A stretch of DNA of 64,000 nucleotides, from NCBI GenBank assembly GCA_944472155.2, contig OX235277.1, positions 38,016,804 to 38,080,803 of the forward strand, read 5' to 3'. The stretch comes from Trichobilharzia szidati (lineage: Eukaryota; Platyhelminthes; Trematoda; Strigeidida; Schistosomatidae). Shown in pieces: positions 1-13,200 of the stretch. Numbering within the stretch: the stretch's first letter is position 1; each line of letters starts with the position of its first letter. The translations under genes were made by a program, and so were the position numbers. The notes below the pieces were generated by a model that was not told where the DNA came from, searched no databases, and saw only the letters and a list, made by a program, of their open reading frames with translations.

Positions 1-455
1 AAATCCTGTAACCAACTTGAGCAGATCGTTAGAAAACGTATTTCCAGCAATCTGTTGTAGACTTCTATCAACAACTGCCTTCACTCGCTCAATACTGAAG
101 ATCAGATAGCTGGAAAGAAATAACAGCATGAAACTCTAGGAACACACCGACCAAGAGCCTATTGGTCAACAAATCTACAGGAGAAGGTGAAGATGGATGG
201 GACACAGTCTGTAGAGATTATCAAATGAGATCTCATGCCAAGAGATCACTCGAGTGGAATTCGAATGGGATACAACGAGTTGGGCTTCAAACCGAAGATT
301 ATACGGAGGATATCTTGTGTGGAGTAAGTGAGAGCTTATGGGTAATCACTGGACCAGCTAAAGAGACTGCAGAGAACAGGATACAATGCAGATTTGCTGC
401 TAGAACCCCATATTTCACTTAGAACCCAAAGGAAAAATGGTAAAGATAAAAATAA
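1..455 (+). mobile_element. RTE/SR2-like LINE 3' end, decayed
   Basis: Broken reading frames give the C-terminal pattern of RTE reverse transcriptases (LQ..IN.CLRS.LKI.., LEWNSNGIQRVG.., TAENR.QCR.AA). It ends in an ACCCAAAGGAAAAAT-type tail. Several frameshifts and stops; a dead copy in the left-hand tetraspanin intron. Confidence 0.65.
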
Positions 456-869
456 ATCTAGCAGTTGCACCAGTCATTTATACTAATAAAACTTCACACT
501 TATCGTAGATTTAGCCTGTAAAGACAAGCAGAGAATCAAAGTGTAGTGTTTGAGAAATGTTTCAAATGATTTTGGAAGTGTTATAATGGCTGTCTTAACC
601 AAATACCCTAGAAATAAGGAAAAATCCCGTTAGTTAAGCCAGGGATACATTGTTCAAATCAAGGTAAAAGTGTTGTACTTGAAACGCTTATAACCATGTT
701 AAAGATATATTTGTTCATTGATCCTCGTTGCTGATTTCACCTTCCATTTTCTTCTTTTTTCAAATATTAAATGTCTGCATTTGATGGCCTTTACTCACAT
801 TGTGTTGGGGGGATTGGGTCCAACAAATAAACACGAACTAACAAAATACCCGAAACAAGTATCTTGCAG
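441..869. other. Intron sequence without recognised features
   Basis: AT-rich tetraspanin intron between the RTE tail and the TM3 exon. No exon for TM1 or TM2 was found here. Confidence 0.4.
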
Positions 870-934
870 TACTCATTGCCATTGTTATCGCTATCATTGC
901 GTTGATCATTGTGTACAAACTTTATCCAACAGTG
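870..934 (+). CDS. Tetraspanin exon: TM3
   Basis: Codes for a run of Ile, Val, Ala and Leu followed by YKLYPTV, the cytoplasm-to-outside third transmembrane helix. The donor is GTAAGT at 935. The acceptor is most likely the CTTGCAG ending at 869, which splits a codon; an AG ending at 859 would instead start the exon in phase 0. A TAA at 839-841 in this frame rules out a longer exon. There is a branch-point-like CTAAC just upstream. Confidence 0.75.
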
Positions 935-3900
935 GTAAGTAAAGTGAAAAATCCCATAATTATACATACCAGTTGATATTTTGCTTTCGTTTGGAAAGTG
1001 ACAGTAGTATAGCAGTTGATTCTGCCACTTTAGGACTGTCTTCATTCCACCATGCATACTCCTCGAAGAAATCTCTTTATTTGACAGTCATGTTGCATGT
1101 TACTACAGAAGTCCTTCCTTCGGCCGTTTACTTCGCCTTACAGTTTACAGCCAACCCAACTATTTTCGAGATAACTTTAAAAGTTATAAATCCAGAAAGC
1201 CGTGGAAATAAGAGACAATGGGAGTATGACAGAGATTGGGGGGGGGCAAATCTTGTTCACTGTGGGATAAAATCAAAGTTCACTGATCCGAATTCACTCG
1301 CACAAAATAATCACCAATAAACCAGTGCTCTGTGTCTGTTGACATACTGCCTCCGAGTATGGATGCTTAGACAGTGTTAAGGGATTAGCTTTAAGTTCTT
1401 TTGAATCAACGTGACTGACAGGGGAATCTAGGGTCCGTATTTATACCTATCCCGCAACAATCAACTGAATGTTTTTGCAATGTCCAGTGATTCGCCGTGT
1501 CGAACCTTGTATTCTTTGTTTCGAGTATCAAAGAATTTGCGAAAAGTCCACGTGAAAGCTACCAGGGTCAGGGTGGAGATGAAATCACTTACTGGGATTG
1601 CAGGCTGGCCTAGATGACGAGTCCCGAAAAGGACGAAATGCACATCCCAGATTCCACTGACAGTCGTCACTAATCAGAATAAGTTTGCAAGAAATTTCCT
1701 GACAGTACACGGATTAGACGTGAGCAACTTCAATCCATTCAAGAAAGGGAAATCCAGTATTGAAAGGTAGGACATAATTATCCAGTAAATATTTTGCAAA
1801 AACTGTATTCATCTACGGCAAAAAAAACAAAGTTCTGGAGTGAAGGTTGGTTTTCCGAGGTATATTTCTTGAAGTAACAGACCTTACATCAGTGACTTTA
1901 GATATTAGGTCATTATGTCTGTCAGACAATTAAACATAGGACATGGGTTTAGTGAAGATAGCTGAGCTGTGCAAAGTTGAAGCCTGCTGTGTGATTGCGT
2001 TATATTAATGGGTCAGAAGGAATTTCGACGGGAAAATAAGATGTTGGGAGTTAGCCATGAAAAGTAAAAGGTGTTGCTTGTAACAATGAAAATTTTCCAC
2101 TGAACAGTAAGCTAACCGGGACGATTAAAATCCACGGACAAACTGATGTAATTTAGTGTCACTAAGGTAAATGACACTCCGATGTGGTGCATTTTACACA
2201 AACACTACAAGCTACATGTGAATCGGTCTCAGTTCACTTGTGATCCAGAATTTATGCATGCCAGTGCTGTCCATCAGAAGACGCCTAAATGAAGGATTCC
2301 GTTAAGTAATTAAAAACAAACAACAATTGCACTGGTTACTATTCACCAACAAGTTGGCGTACATTATTCAGTCCTGCCAGACATCAATCGCAGAGATCTC
2401 AGAAAGTTCTGTGGTTAAACCATTTCTCAGAGACCTAACCAGAATCTCTTATATACTATACGATGAATGACTAAATATGTCTAACTTTTATATATATCAG
2501 TACTATGAAGCTATTTATTCAATAAATGTCGCGTGACTGATTGATTTTCAGCATAGAACGTTACCTGGAAATGCTGTAGTACAAGTTGCCGCACTCCGCG
2601 TAGCCCACAAAAGAGATAGAAAGAATTATTAAAATGAGTAAGTAAAAACTTCTGGGAGGAAAAGTAGTAGGGTAGAAAATAATGACGAATTAACGGATAT
2701 GAGGGGATAACATCTGCGCACTGGGGAAAGATTTTGAGCCGCATCACCAATAGTCTCTTGCCATTGGCTATTAGTTTCCCAAGAACCCCAACCAATCAGG
2801 CATCCTACATCTCCCTATATGGATTGAGGCCATATTTTTACCCAACTGTCTCTAACTCTTCTCCAACCTAATTTTGTGTGTCAGTCAACACTGGCCGTCG
2901 AGAAAGGCAATGGTTAGGCATGCGTAACACATGCTCTGACTATATCAATCGATGTAGTTTCACAACCTCGTCAATTGATTTCCCCTCCTTAGCTAGAACT
3001 TGAACGGAACCTAACCTCAATATTGCTCACACTATTATACGACCACATCACAAGGCGGATAGAACACAGGCATTTATGATCAAAGACAGCTAGCCTTTTC
3101 ATAACTTCCACTTTCAGTGGCGATGTATCGCTCACAGCCGAAACGGACGACAGGGCGAACTGCTGAGCAGTACACACGACCTTTGATTGAAGGCTGACGG
3201 GATTTCAGGTCTACTTAACGGGAGATGGCAAAAGTTGGCGGACGCCAAACGAGCCTTCTGTATTCATGTTGATATTTCTTCACCACTATATATATAATGT
3301 TTTGCATATACTTTCAGCTACTTTATAAAATTTAAGTAGTATTTAGCTGATTTGCGGTTTTTATTTACTTTCTTAGTGTAGAAAAAGTAATTCTTTCTAT
3401 CTGTTATTCATCACTGAAAATAAAAACCGCAAATCAGCTGAATACTACTCAAAATTTATACAGTAGCTGAAAGTATATGCAAAAAATTAATTTGGCTACT
3501 GAGCTTGTGCATTTCAATTTCATTTTTTTACATTTTGTTTTCCTTTGCTATCATCCTTTAATTAAAAGGTGACATCAGTGCTGGATACAGCTATTGACTC
3601 ATGGGCCACGAGTTATGTATCAATTGTTTCTGGTGATACAAACAGTGTTCTGTTCGCCTCACTCATGATGCTCGTAAGTCGAAAACATATAACACTTTTT
3701 CTATCTGTGTAAGAAGCTTTACATTAGAGTATCAGAAATGCATTAAGGAGGGAGAAATGCAAATACCAAGCTGGTGAATATTCCTATAAATACATTACTT
3801 GAAAGCTTAATAAAGGTTTTTCTAAAGCGCCAGTGAGAAATATTGATTACAGGATTTCATTATGAACTGACATCGGTTAGAGAGCCGTTGGAAAACCTGG

Positions 3901-6900
3901 TATACCGCAGAACGGTTCCACCACAGACTGCAGCTCTTCATCAGTATGCACCCACTGGGGTTCGAATGCAAGACTTTCCGGTTACAAGACGAGGTCATAG
4001 ACAACTGGGCCATTGGGACCGGATCTACTGGCCAACCCATGAATTCCAACTTATGGCAATTCCAACTGATGTCAGCTCATGATGAAATCCAATTAAATTC
4101 CCGCATATCAACATTTGGATAGAAATATTGATCTACGCGTATCTCAAAGTTGCAAGTAAGTTTAATAACTCAAATCAGATGATGTTTGACACAAACATTG
4201 TGTTGTCGTGATTCGGAGAACAATCAGACATGTTGTATGTTTGGTTTGCGCTCAGTAACTCGAAGACGATTCGCTCGCATGGAAACCTCAGCCATCCTAA
4301 TAAAACAAAAGCCCCAAGGAAAGCACAAAGAAAGTCGCTCTGCCATATATAAAGGATATATCAGAAATCACTGCACGATTCATCAAACCTTTAGGAATTG
4401 ACGTCTCACACAAACCAACAAAATCACTTCACTCAGTGCTATGTCAACCGAAAGACTCAACAGCGAAAGAAGATAAAACCAGCATCATCTACAAAATAAA
4501 TTGTAACAACTGCGAAAAAACACTACATTGGCCAAAATGGACGTCTCCTTCGTCTTTGTATCAATGGATATAAGCTAGCCGTCGAAAGACATGACATCCA
4601 CTCCCTCATATCACTACATACAGACAACCACGGACATCAATTCGATTGGGACAATGTTCAAATATTAGACACAGGAAACAACAAGAATCCTAGAGAATTT
4701 TTAGAAGCTTGGCTGGTATTCCAGTGAATCATCAATCAGTAGACACATTGAGATTGACAAAATTTACCAACCGATAAGAAGGAAATCTGACACACAAAGG
4801 GTCAAAGTTCAAGTCAAGGAAACAATCAATTCCAATACAAGTAGCCTAGAGGGTGTGAAAACACACAAAGACAATCAGTCACACTCAAGGTGACCAGGGG
4901 AGACGACTAATAAACTCGTGGGGAAATTTAAAAGCTCACTTCAAATTGAAGTATGCGCTGAAGATGTCACCTAGTAGGGTGATGAGAGCTTCGCAAATTA
5001 ACTACCCAGCTCAGAGAACACAACCACATCAAAAAATCCTCAGTATACTCGACTTTATCTCTTGTTTCTTTTGTAAGTATACACTTCTGAATTCTGCTAA
5101 AAAGTTGATGAAACAGAAATGCATTTTTTAATGGATCTTTAATTTATTTTCACTGACAGTGAAATTCTTTCTGGAATATATAGAAACAACATTGATATAA
5201 TTTCAACAAGATTATTCTTACTATTACTCCATAAGACTTCTGGTAGAACAAACAGCTTCAGCAAGGACAGCTACACTTTGACTTGTTCTGTGTTGGCTGC
5301 ATGACTGTTCATAGACTTCCACCTCCTACTCACACTATCTCCTTCATATTACTCATCTAAATTCGTACCAGTAGAGCACAAACATCCAGTGGAGTATATA
5401 GCAGTTCTTATGATACACAACCACACTGATTGGTTGGAGGATTTCATCATGAGCTGACATTAGTTAGAGAACCATTGGGAAACTATCCAGGGAGTACTGG
5501 ACAACTGCATCGTCCTAGTTCAGGAATCCTCATCAGTTTGCACCCACCATCAGGGTTACAAGTCTAGCGAGCTCGTATACCGTTAAGCCACTGGGACCCG
5601 ATCCACTGGCCAGTCCATGATTTCTCACTTCTGCTAATTCATGACATAGCGCAACCACTTCGCTATGTCTTCTTCGATGAGTTACAGCGTCACCTTCAAC
5701 CTGCTGCACCAATACTTGGAAATTGACGCGATGCTCACTAGCGACTGGTACTATTCAGGCAGTGACCTGGGGTTCAAGTGGGAAGCAGTGAACAGCAGGG
5801 TGCAGCAGGTTGAAGACGAAGGCAGTTACCCGTCGAAAAAGAAATTGCGAAGTGGTTGCGCTGTGTCATGAATTGGCAGAAGTCAGAATTCATGGACTGG
5901 TCAGTGGATTGGGTCCCAGTGGCTTCACGGTATAGGAGCTCGGCAGCCTTGTAACCAGAAGGTCCTGGGTTCGAACTTAGGAGGTAGGTGTATGCTGTAA
6001 ATAGTCTCAAACTAGGACAAAACAGCTGTCCAATACTCCCAGCTGGTTTTCTAATGGTGCTCTAACCGATTTCAGCTCATGGTGAAACCCTACAACCAAT
6101 TGAACAAAAAATATCCCTACAAAATCAATAGTGGCAACATTTATTTTTTTAATCGATGTTCCTCTTCCTTACTACTACTATTGTTGCTCTTACAGTGTTA
6201 TTTCAATTGCCCTACTTACTCTTTTAATCCAAGTTTTTTTTTCAATGCCAAACTTTATCTTTTCAAGCTAATTTTGCATCCCTCTCGTTAATCTATTAAC
6301 TATTACACAAGCTGTTTTATTGTTCTATACTGATAGCAAAATTACCAACGACTTATACACATTACCACAAAAGGAATTTATGTAATTTAAAGGTTTATTT
6401 CAAAATCACGCTTCTGGGTAAGTGAAACGGTGAAACCAAGTCAAGGAGCACATACACAGTAGAGAATTCATCATTCAAATATCCTTCAAAAGATAAAAGC
6501 GTGGAAGTTAAAACTAACAAGGGTGGCTATTCATCAGGGTTCCAGTGGCTGAATGATCTACGAGTTCGCCTTGCAACTGGTACGCTCTATGCGTTCGAAA
6601 TCCATTGGGCGTGCACTGATTATGATTCACGAACTAGTGGGACCAAACAGCTGACCAGTACACTGTGTTTTTCAATTGCTCTCTGATTCCTATCAATTCG
6701 CGATCAAAATCAAGATTAATGCAGCCTTACAAATCCTAAATAAGATGTGGTTCCCGGTCGGTTGGCCTTTTCCGTGCTTCTGAATTATGTAATCACTAAT
6801 TACTTCTGAGTCATCATAGAGTTATGTGTTCATAAGATCTTACACGCTGATGCTACAATGGACATTACTAAGTAATACATACACCCGGTTAGACAAATAT

Positions 6901-7224
6901 TGACTTACCAATAGTGACTTTCTATTGCATATAAACGTTGAATAACAGTCATCCTTCTATATATATTTATATCTGTTTCCACTCTTTCTTCTCAGCTAAA
7001 CTGTTGTGGATCCAGTAGTGTAACGGATATCACAGGATCAAGTAAATTTTCAAAAAGTGACACATATTTAACGGTTTCGTACACAAGTAAGCACCTACAT
7101 TTTACCATTCAATGGTTTATCATAGAAAATAAAGTATTATTAGTAGAACTGATGAAAGAGTACACATAAATTGAGCAATGAAATGCATTCCTCCTTCCAT
7201 TGGTTCCTCATCAACGACTCTACG

Positions 7225-7268
<44 letters not shown>

Positions 7269-10200
7269 AAACCTGAGTATTATAGTTCCCTTTATTCCTT
7301 CCCTAGTGACAACACTAGACAAGCCCTCAAGTAGAAACCGAAAGGGAAGCGGCGAGTTGGTCATCAGTGCAAGATTGACTTGGAGGAGGTCATGTGAAGA
7401 GGAGATGAAATCATGTGGGCAGACTTGGAGGCAGGTGAAGACTCTAGCAGAGAACCAAACGTAATGGAGACGCATGGCTGAAGCCCTATGTTCCTCTAGG
7501 AATTAAATGAAAAAATAATAATATGTATTCCTTCCCTGCAATGATTTCCAGGTCAGATATATAGTTCATAAGTGGTCGAATGGGGATAATCACACTAGCG
7601 AGTCACACAAACCTCGGAAAGTTTAGACTAGTTGACCCTAGTAAGATACGAAATCTAAGCAATACCTTCGCTACAGGACAGCACAAAGTTACATGGAGTC
7701 ATGGAATACCATCAGAGAAATATCGAAATCTAATGTAATAGAACTGAAGAAGAAGAACTTGATAACGGAAGCTTTATTTGTCAAAGGAACTAAGACTATG
7801 TACAACAGGGATGACTCCGTAGAACTGAATATTATTGATACACTGACGTAATTAGCTGACCAGCCAGACCGAAGTGATACAAAGACATCACATCAGGCGT
7901 TTTTAGCCTGTTTGGGTCCAATCTCATCAGCCACATAAGCGGCTAACTAACTCCACCCAGAGAGTTATGTGGTTATGCAACTGAAGAACAGTAAGTTTTG
8001 TTCGGAAATTCATCAACCAGTGAACAATAATACTGTTTCACAGATTTCTGACAGTCACTGACTGACTGCACAGATGTGCAGGAGTTCCAGTTGCCATACT
8101 TCCAATTTGTAGCACACAAAGCAAGAGAAGAAGGTGAAGAGGGGTTATTAACAGAAGTGTGAGTGAGGTTAGAATAATAATATGGAAGAACAAACAGAAT
8201 TTTATTGGATATTGTAAATTACAAGGAGTGAATGCATCCGTGCCAGCCACTGACAACGACTTTGTACCATATCACCAATTATCTCCAGCCTTCATTGGTT
8301 TTTACCGTCCCGAGGACCCCAGTCAAGTTGACAAGAAGTCTACACCTCTCTACGTGACTGGCTAACTGTTATTTTCTTATTTTTGTTTTTATCCTTCACG
8401 TTCCCAGTGGCTGGAAGTTTCCGTAGCAGTGTTTATTTTCCAGAATGGGGTTGCTAGCCTCATGCCCAATCTATCCTCTTCACCAGCATTATTTCTGGCT
8501 CAGCGAGGTGAAGGACTGCGTCGGCCAGGGATCGAACCCCGAACCATGTGCATGGTAGGCGAGAGTCCTAACCGCTATGCCACCGACGCACTGTTATGGA
8601 TCTCATTAACTAATGAAGGCATGTTTTGGTTTGACCACCACTAGCCTACTCTATTCTAACCTGATCCTATATCAGTCAGTTAACACTGGCCGTCGAGAAA
8701 GGCAATGGTTAGGCATGCGTAACACATGCTCTGACTATATCAATCGATGTAGTTTCACAACCTCGTCAATTGATTTCCCTTCTTAGCTAGTACTCGAACG
8801 AAGCCTAACCTCAATATTGCTCACCCTATTGTACCACCACATCACAAGGTGGATAGAGCACAGGCAATTATGATCAAAGACAGCTAGCCTTTTCGTAACT
8901 TCCACTCTCAGTGGCCATATCTGGCTTGCAGACATAAAGGAGGACTGCTGAGCAGTACACGTGACTTTTGGTTGACAGCCAGTTGGCCATCACGTTTACG
9001 CCAGAGATTGCGTAAGTTAGCTGAAAAAATACCGAACGGGCCTTCCGTATCCGTGGTGAGGTTTCGTCAGCTATCAATCCTCTGCTGTTGGCTGATGCAA
9101 TTCCCCAACCTGCTCTATCACTTTACTCCCGATTTCTAAGCTAAGAGCCTATGAAGTCCAGTCCTGTAGCATCATCTTACATTTGAATAAGGGAGCGAAT
9201 CGCATGTGAAACATTCGCAGATTGCAGCTCAAGGTATACAGAAGACTTTGCATTTTGTCAGCGTCTTCACTTAGAAGGACTATATCATCTGTATACTCTA
9301 AGTGAACAAGATTATTCTCTGATATCAAGACAATCCCTAAGTAGTTGAAGTCACCAGATGGCATTAATTCCATTAGTAAGTCAATGATGAAACTAAAGAG
9401 AAATAAGGATGCTGAGCATCCCTCACTGTAATATTACCTTCCTAATTCTTCTGACATTCAGTTTATCTTATGTTGATGCTATTCAGCTGTAATCTATCAA
9501 TATTATTGATTCGATGTTATTTAAACATTAAGTTCGTTCATAACAGTAATTCATTCATTATAATGTACATATAATTGTAGAGCCTGATGATGAATTTATC
9601 GAAAAGAGTACTCTTTGTTCCATGTCCATTCTTTTTAATGGGCATTTTTAATCAGTTAATATGAAATCACATACTATTACCACCAATGATATTGCTAATT
9701 GTGGTGGACTGGATTATGCGTCAGACGGTGGGAAACGACAAGAAAGGGATATCCTGGACCGACGTGAAGAACCTAGAAGACCTGGATTTCACGCGTGGAT
9801 GATTTGTGTTTGATGTCACACAAAATCGAAGACTTACAAGCGAAAACTGACAAACTGGTCGAAGAAGCAGTAAACACAGGACTCCAGGTGAACATAGACA
9901 AGACGGAGGTTATGAAAATAACCACCCAAAAACAACAGCAGCAGCAACATCCAGCGCCAATCACCTTCAATAGGAGAGATTTGAAAGAGGTTACTTCATT
10001 CACTTATCTAGGGAGCATCGTCTCAACTACAGGAGAAACCGACTGACGAGGATGTCAAAACGAGAATCGGGAAGGCGAGAAACACATTCATCAACCTGAA
10101 ACCAATCTGGAAATCTTCGTCACTCAGCAACACTCAACAGCAAAATTCGGATTTTCAATACAAACGTCAAGTCAGTTCTTCTATACGGATCAGAAACTTG

Positions 10201-13200
10201 GCGGGTCACCAAGAATATTTTCAACAGGTTGCAGACCTTTATCAACAGCTGTCTTCGTTCCATACTGAAGATCAGATGTCCGGAAGGAATCACTAACAAA
10301 AAAACTTGGGAACAAACAAAACAAGAACCAATCGCCTAACAAATATGCAGAAGAAAGTGGATATGGATTGGACACTCCCTGAGGAGGCCGTTGAGTGACA
10401 TCGCGCGTCAGGCCAGTGCTCGAGTGGAACCTGAAAGGGAAGCGGCGAGTGGTACGTCCAAGGGTGACATGGAGGAGATCGTGTGAAGAGGAGATGAAAC
10501 AGTATGGACTAACATGGATGCAGGCGAAAAGTACAGCAGAAGACAGAAGCAAGTGGAGACGTGTAGTTGAAGCCCTATATTCCACTAGGAACCCAAAAGA
10601 ACAATATAATAATACATACTATTACAGTGCCCAAGTTGTACGCATATGCCAGTCACCGAGAAACATAAAATTTCGAGGTTAAAGGGGGTTGAAATAATTA
10701 AGGAATAAAACATCAGTTCATTTGTAGGAGGATGATGACTGAGAACAACAGACCGACTGACTCCATTAGAACATGAAGATCGAAATTTCTCTTGTTATTC
10801 CTTAAAGTTCCCAGTGGAACACTGTGCTTCAAGCTAGAAGCTTGAACTCTTGGTTGCAGTGGTGTTTACTTTTATGGGATGAGTTGCTAACCTCATGTCC
10901 AACCTTTCCTCTTTACCAGTCTTAATACTTACTTGATTAGAGAGGTAAGGGAGTGCGTCAGCCGAGAATTGAACCCCAGACCACATGCATGGTCGAAGAG
11001 CATTCTACTGCTGTACCGTCGATGAACTAAAAATCGAAATAAGTTAACTGCATCAGTTAGAATAGTAGTAACAGCATCAATTAATAAAGTCAAATGACAG
11101 TTACAAAGGTGGCGAAAATTCATATATATATATATATATATATACATATCCGGCTGCCTGCCTCAATCACTGGGGATAGCAGAATTTCCATCTATCGAAA
11201 TGCTGCTTAAACTCTTCTACACTTCTTATTGTTTTAATCGTGCGATTATATCAGATGACTTGTATATGCATATTATGTAGTTGGCCATGCCACAAAATTG
11301 TGGCTACACACGAATCTCTTTTGATCAGCGCACAGATTTGGCTTGTTTAAATGAATTTCATAATAGTTTGTTTATTAGGTATATCACACAGTGAAACAGT
11401 ATTATTTACTGGATGACAAGGTTTCGAACAAAATTTATTCTTCATAATCACATCAATTGTGATCACACGACTTTGACTCTTGAGTTTTATAGTTTTCTTT
11501 GTTCTCCCCTATTTGTCTTATGGGTAGTAGAATTTTCCAGATATCTGACCAGGAACTCGAACTTAGGACAAAAGTGCCACTTGAGGACATAATGGTGGGA
11601 GTACAGCTATGTCTGACTTCCAAAGTATTTAAATTCCAAGGGAAAATATGCAAACAAACTGAAGGAGTTGCCACGGGATCAGCAATATCCCCAGTTGTAG
11701 CAGATATATTCATGAATAAATGGGAAAGCATAGCGATTGAAACGTTCACCCCCACCCCAAAAGTATGGTGGAGGTATGTCGATGACACATTCACTGTACT
11801 TAAAACAAAAGATATAGATAGGTCTTTCGAACACATCAACTCGAAGGTTGAAACAATTCAATTCACTTATGAATTGGAAAATCAGGAAGGGGAGCTCCCA
11901 ATGTTAGATTGCAACGTAAAGAGGAAAGAAGATGGGAAGTTAAACACCAGTGTTTACAGGAAACCCCCACACTCAAACAGGTATTTAGACTTCCGATCGT
12001 CCCATCCTACGTCAGTAAAAATACGATTGGTGAAATGTTTAAATGACAGAGCACAAAAACTAAGTAGTACCAAAGAAAATCTAAAACAGAAACTGATACA
12101 CATCAAAGAAGCTTTGAAACTTGATAATTACCCGGATAAATTAGTCAAGAAATATGTAAGGAAATGTAAAAATAAAATGAATGATGATAGTAGCGGTAGT
12201 GATAATAACAATAATAATGATATTAATAATAGTGGTAATAATAATAATGACGACACCAATAATAAGGAATCTAAATCATCAGTAGTAATTCCATACAAGG
12301 AAAAAACCTAGGCAACCTCAAGGAGAATTCTTAACAAGGCAGGAATAAGAGTGGCTGGCATTCAAACCCCCCACAAACTCAATTAGAAACAAGCTTTGTC
12401 GGCTAAAGGATCCTGTAGAGCCTTTAAAACAAAACAATTTAGTTTATCTAATACCCTGCAATGATTGACAGGTCAAATACATAGGTCAAACTAGTAGAAC
12501 AGGGGCAGTCAGACTAGCGGGACATAAAATCCTAGCAAAATCTAGATTGGTTGACCTGAATAAGATAAGAAATCTAGAGAATAGTTCAGCTATAGCACTA
12601 CAATACATGCAATTACACACAACCATACAATAGGATGGGATAGGATGACAGTTTTAAAATCTAATGTCACAGGCTATAGGGAGAGATTGATAACAGAAGC
12701 TTTGTTTATCGAATCAACTACAAATACATGTAACAGGAATTATTCATCACCTATCCCCGATATCTGGAAAATTCTACTACCCATACGACAAATAGGAGAG
12801 AACAAAGAAAACTATAAAACTCAAGTGTCAAAGTCGTGTGATTACAATTGATGCTATGATTATGAACAATAAATTTTGTTCGAAACCTTGTCATCCAGTA
12901 AATAATACTGTTTCAGTGACTGTGTGATATATCTAATAAACAAACTAATATGGAATTACTTACTACCACAGTGCCCAAGTTTTACACATATATTAAATGA
13001 ATTTCGCCTATCACTTCTGTATGTGAAAGTCGTACAGCATGAGTAAGGTTGGGTCAAAATACGATAAATGACTTCAGTGGGTTTGTCAGTGTCAACCTGT
13101 TATCCCGTATTGACGAAGTGATGAATTGTTATTAAGGCTGTAGTTAGCTTTATTCTATCCACAGTTCTTGAGCAAAATGGACAGGATTTAGGACACCAGC

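Noticed and set aside
162..422. Host protein-coding gene
   Set aside because: The frame crosses decayed RTE C-terminal sequence and has no support of its own.
973..1320. 115-codon gene
   Set aside because: It starts in intron sequence just past a splice donor, has no recognisable domain and contains a nine-G run; most likely chance.
8500..8590. tRNA gene
   Set aside because: The A and B boxes are good, but the sequence recurs in about ten copies with a common downstream body, so it is the head of SINE-C. No complete cloverleaf with a proper acceptor stem was seen.
11499..12311. Host gene with an Asn-rich protein
   Set aside because: YVDD, the PLE thumb words and a second copy at 29.9 kb show it is a retroelement RT; the Asn run is a low-complexity linker.
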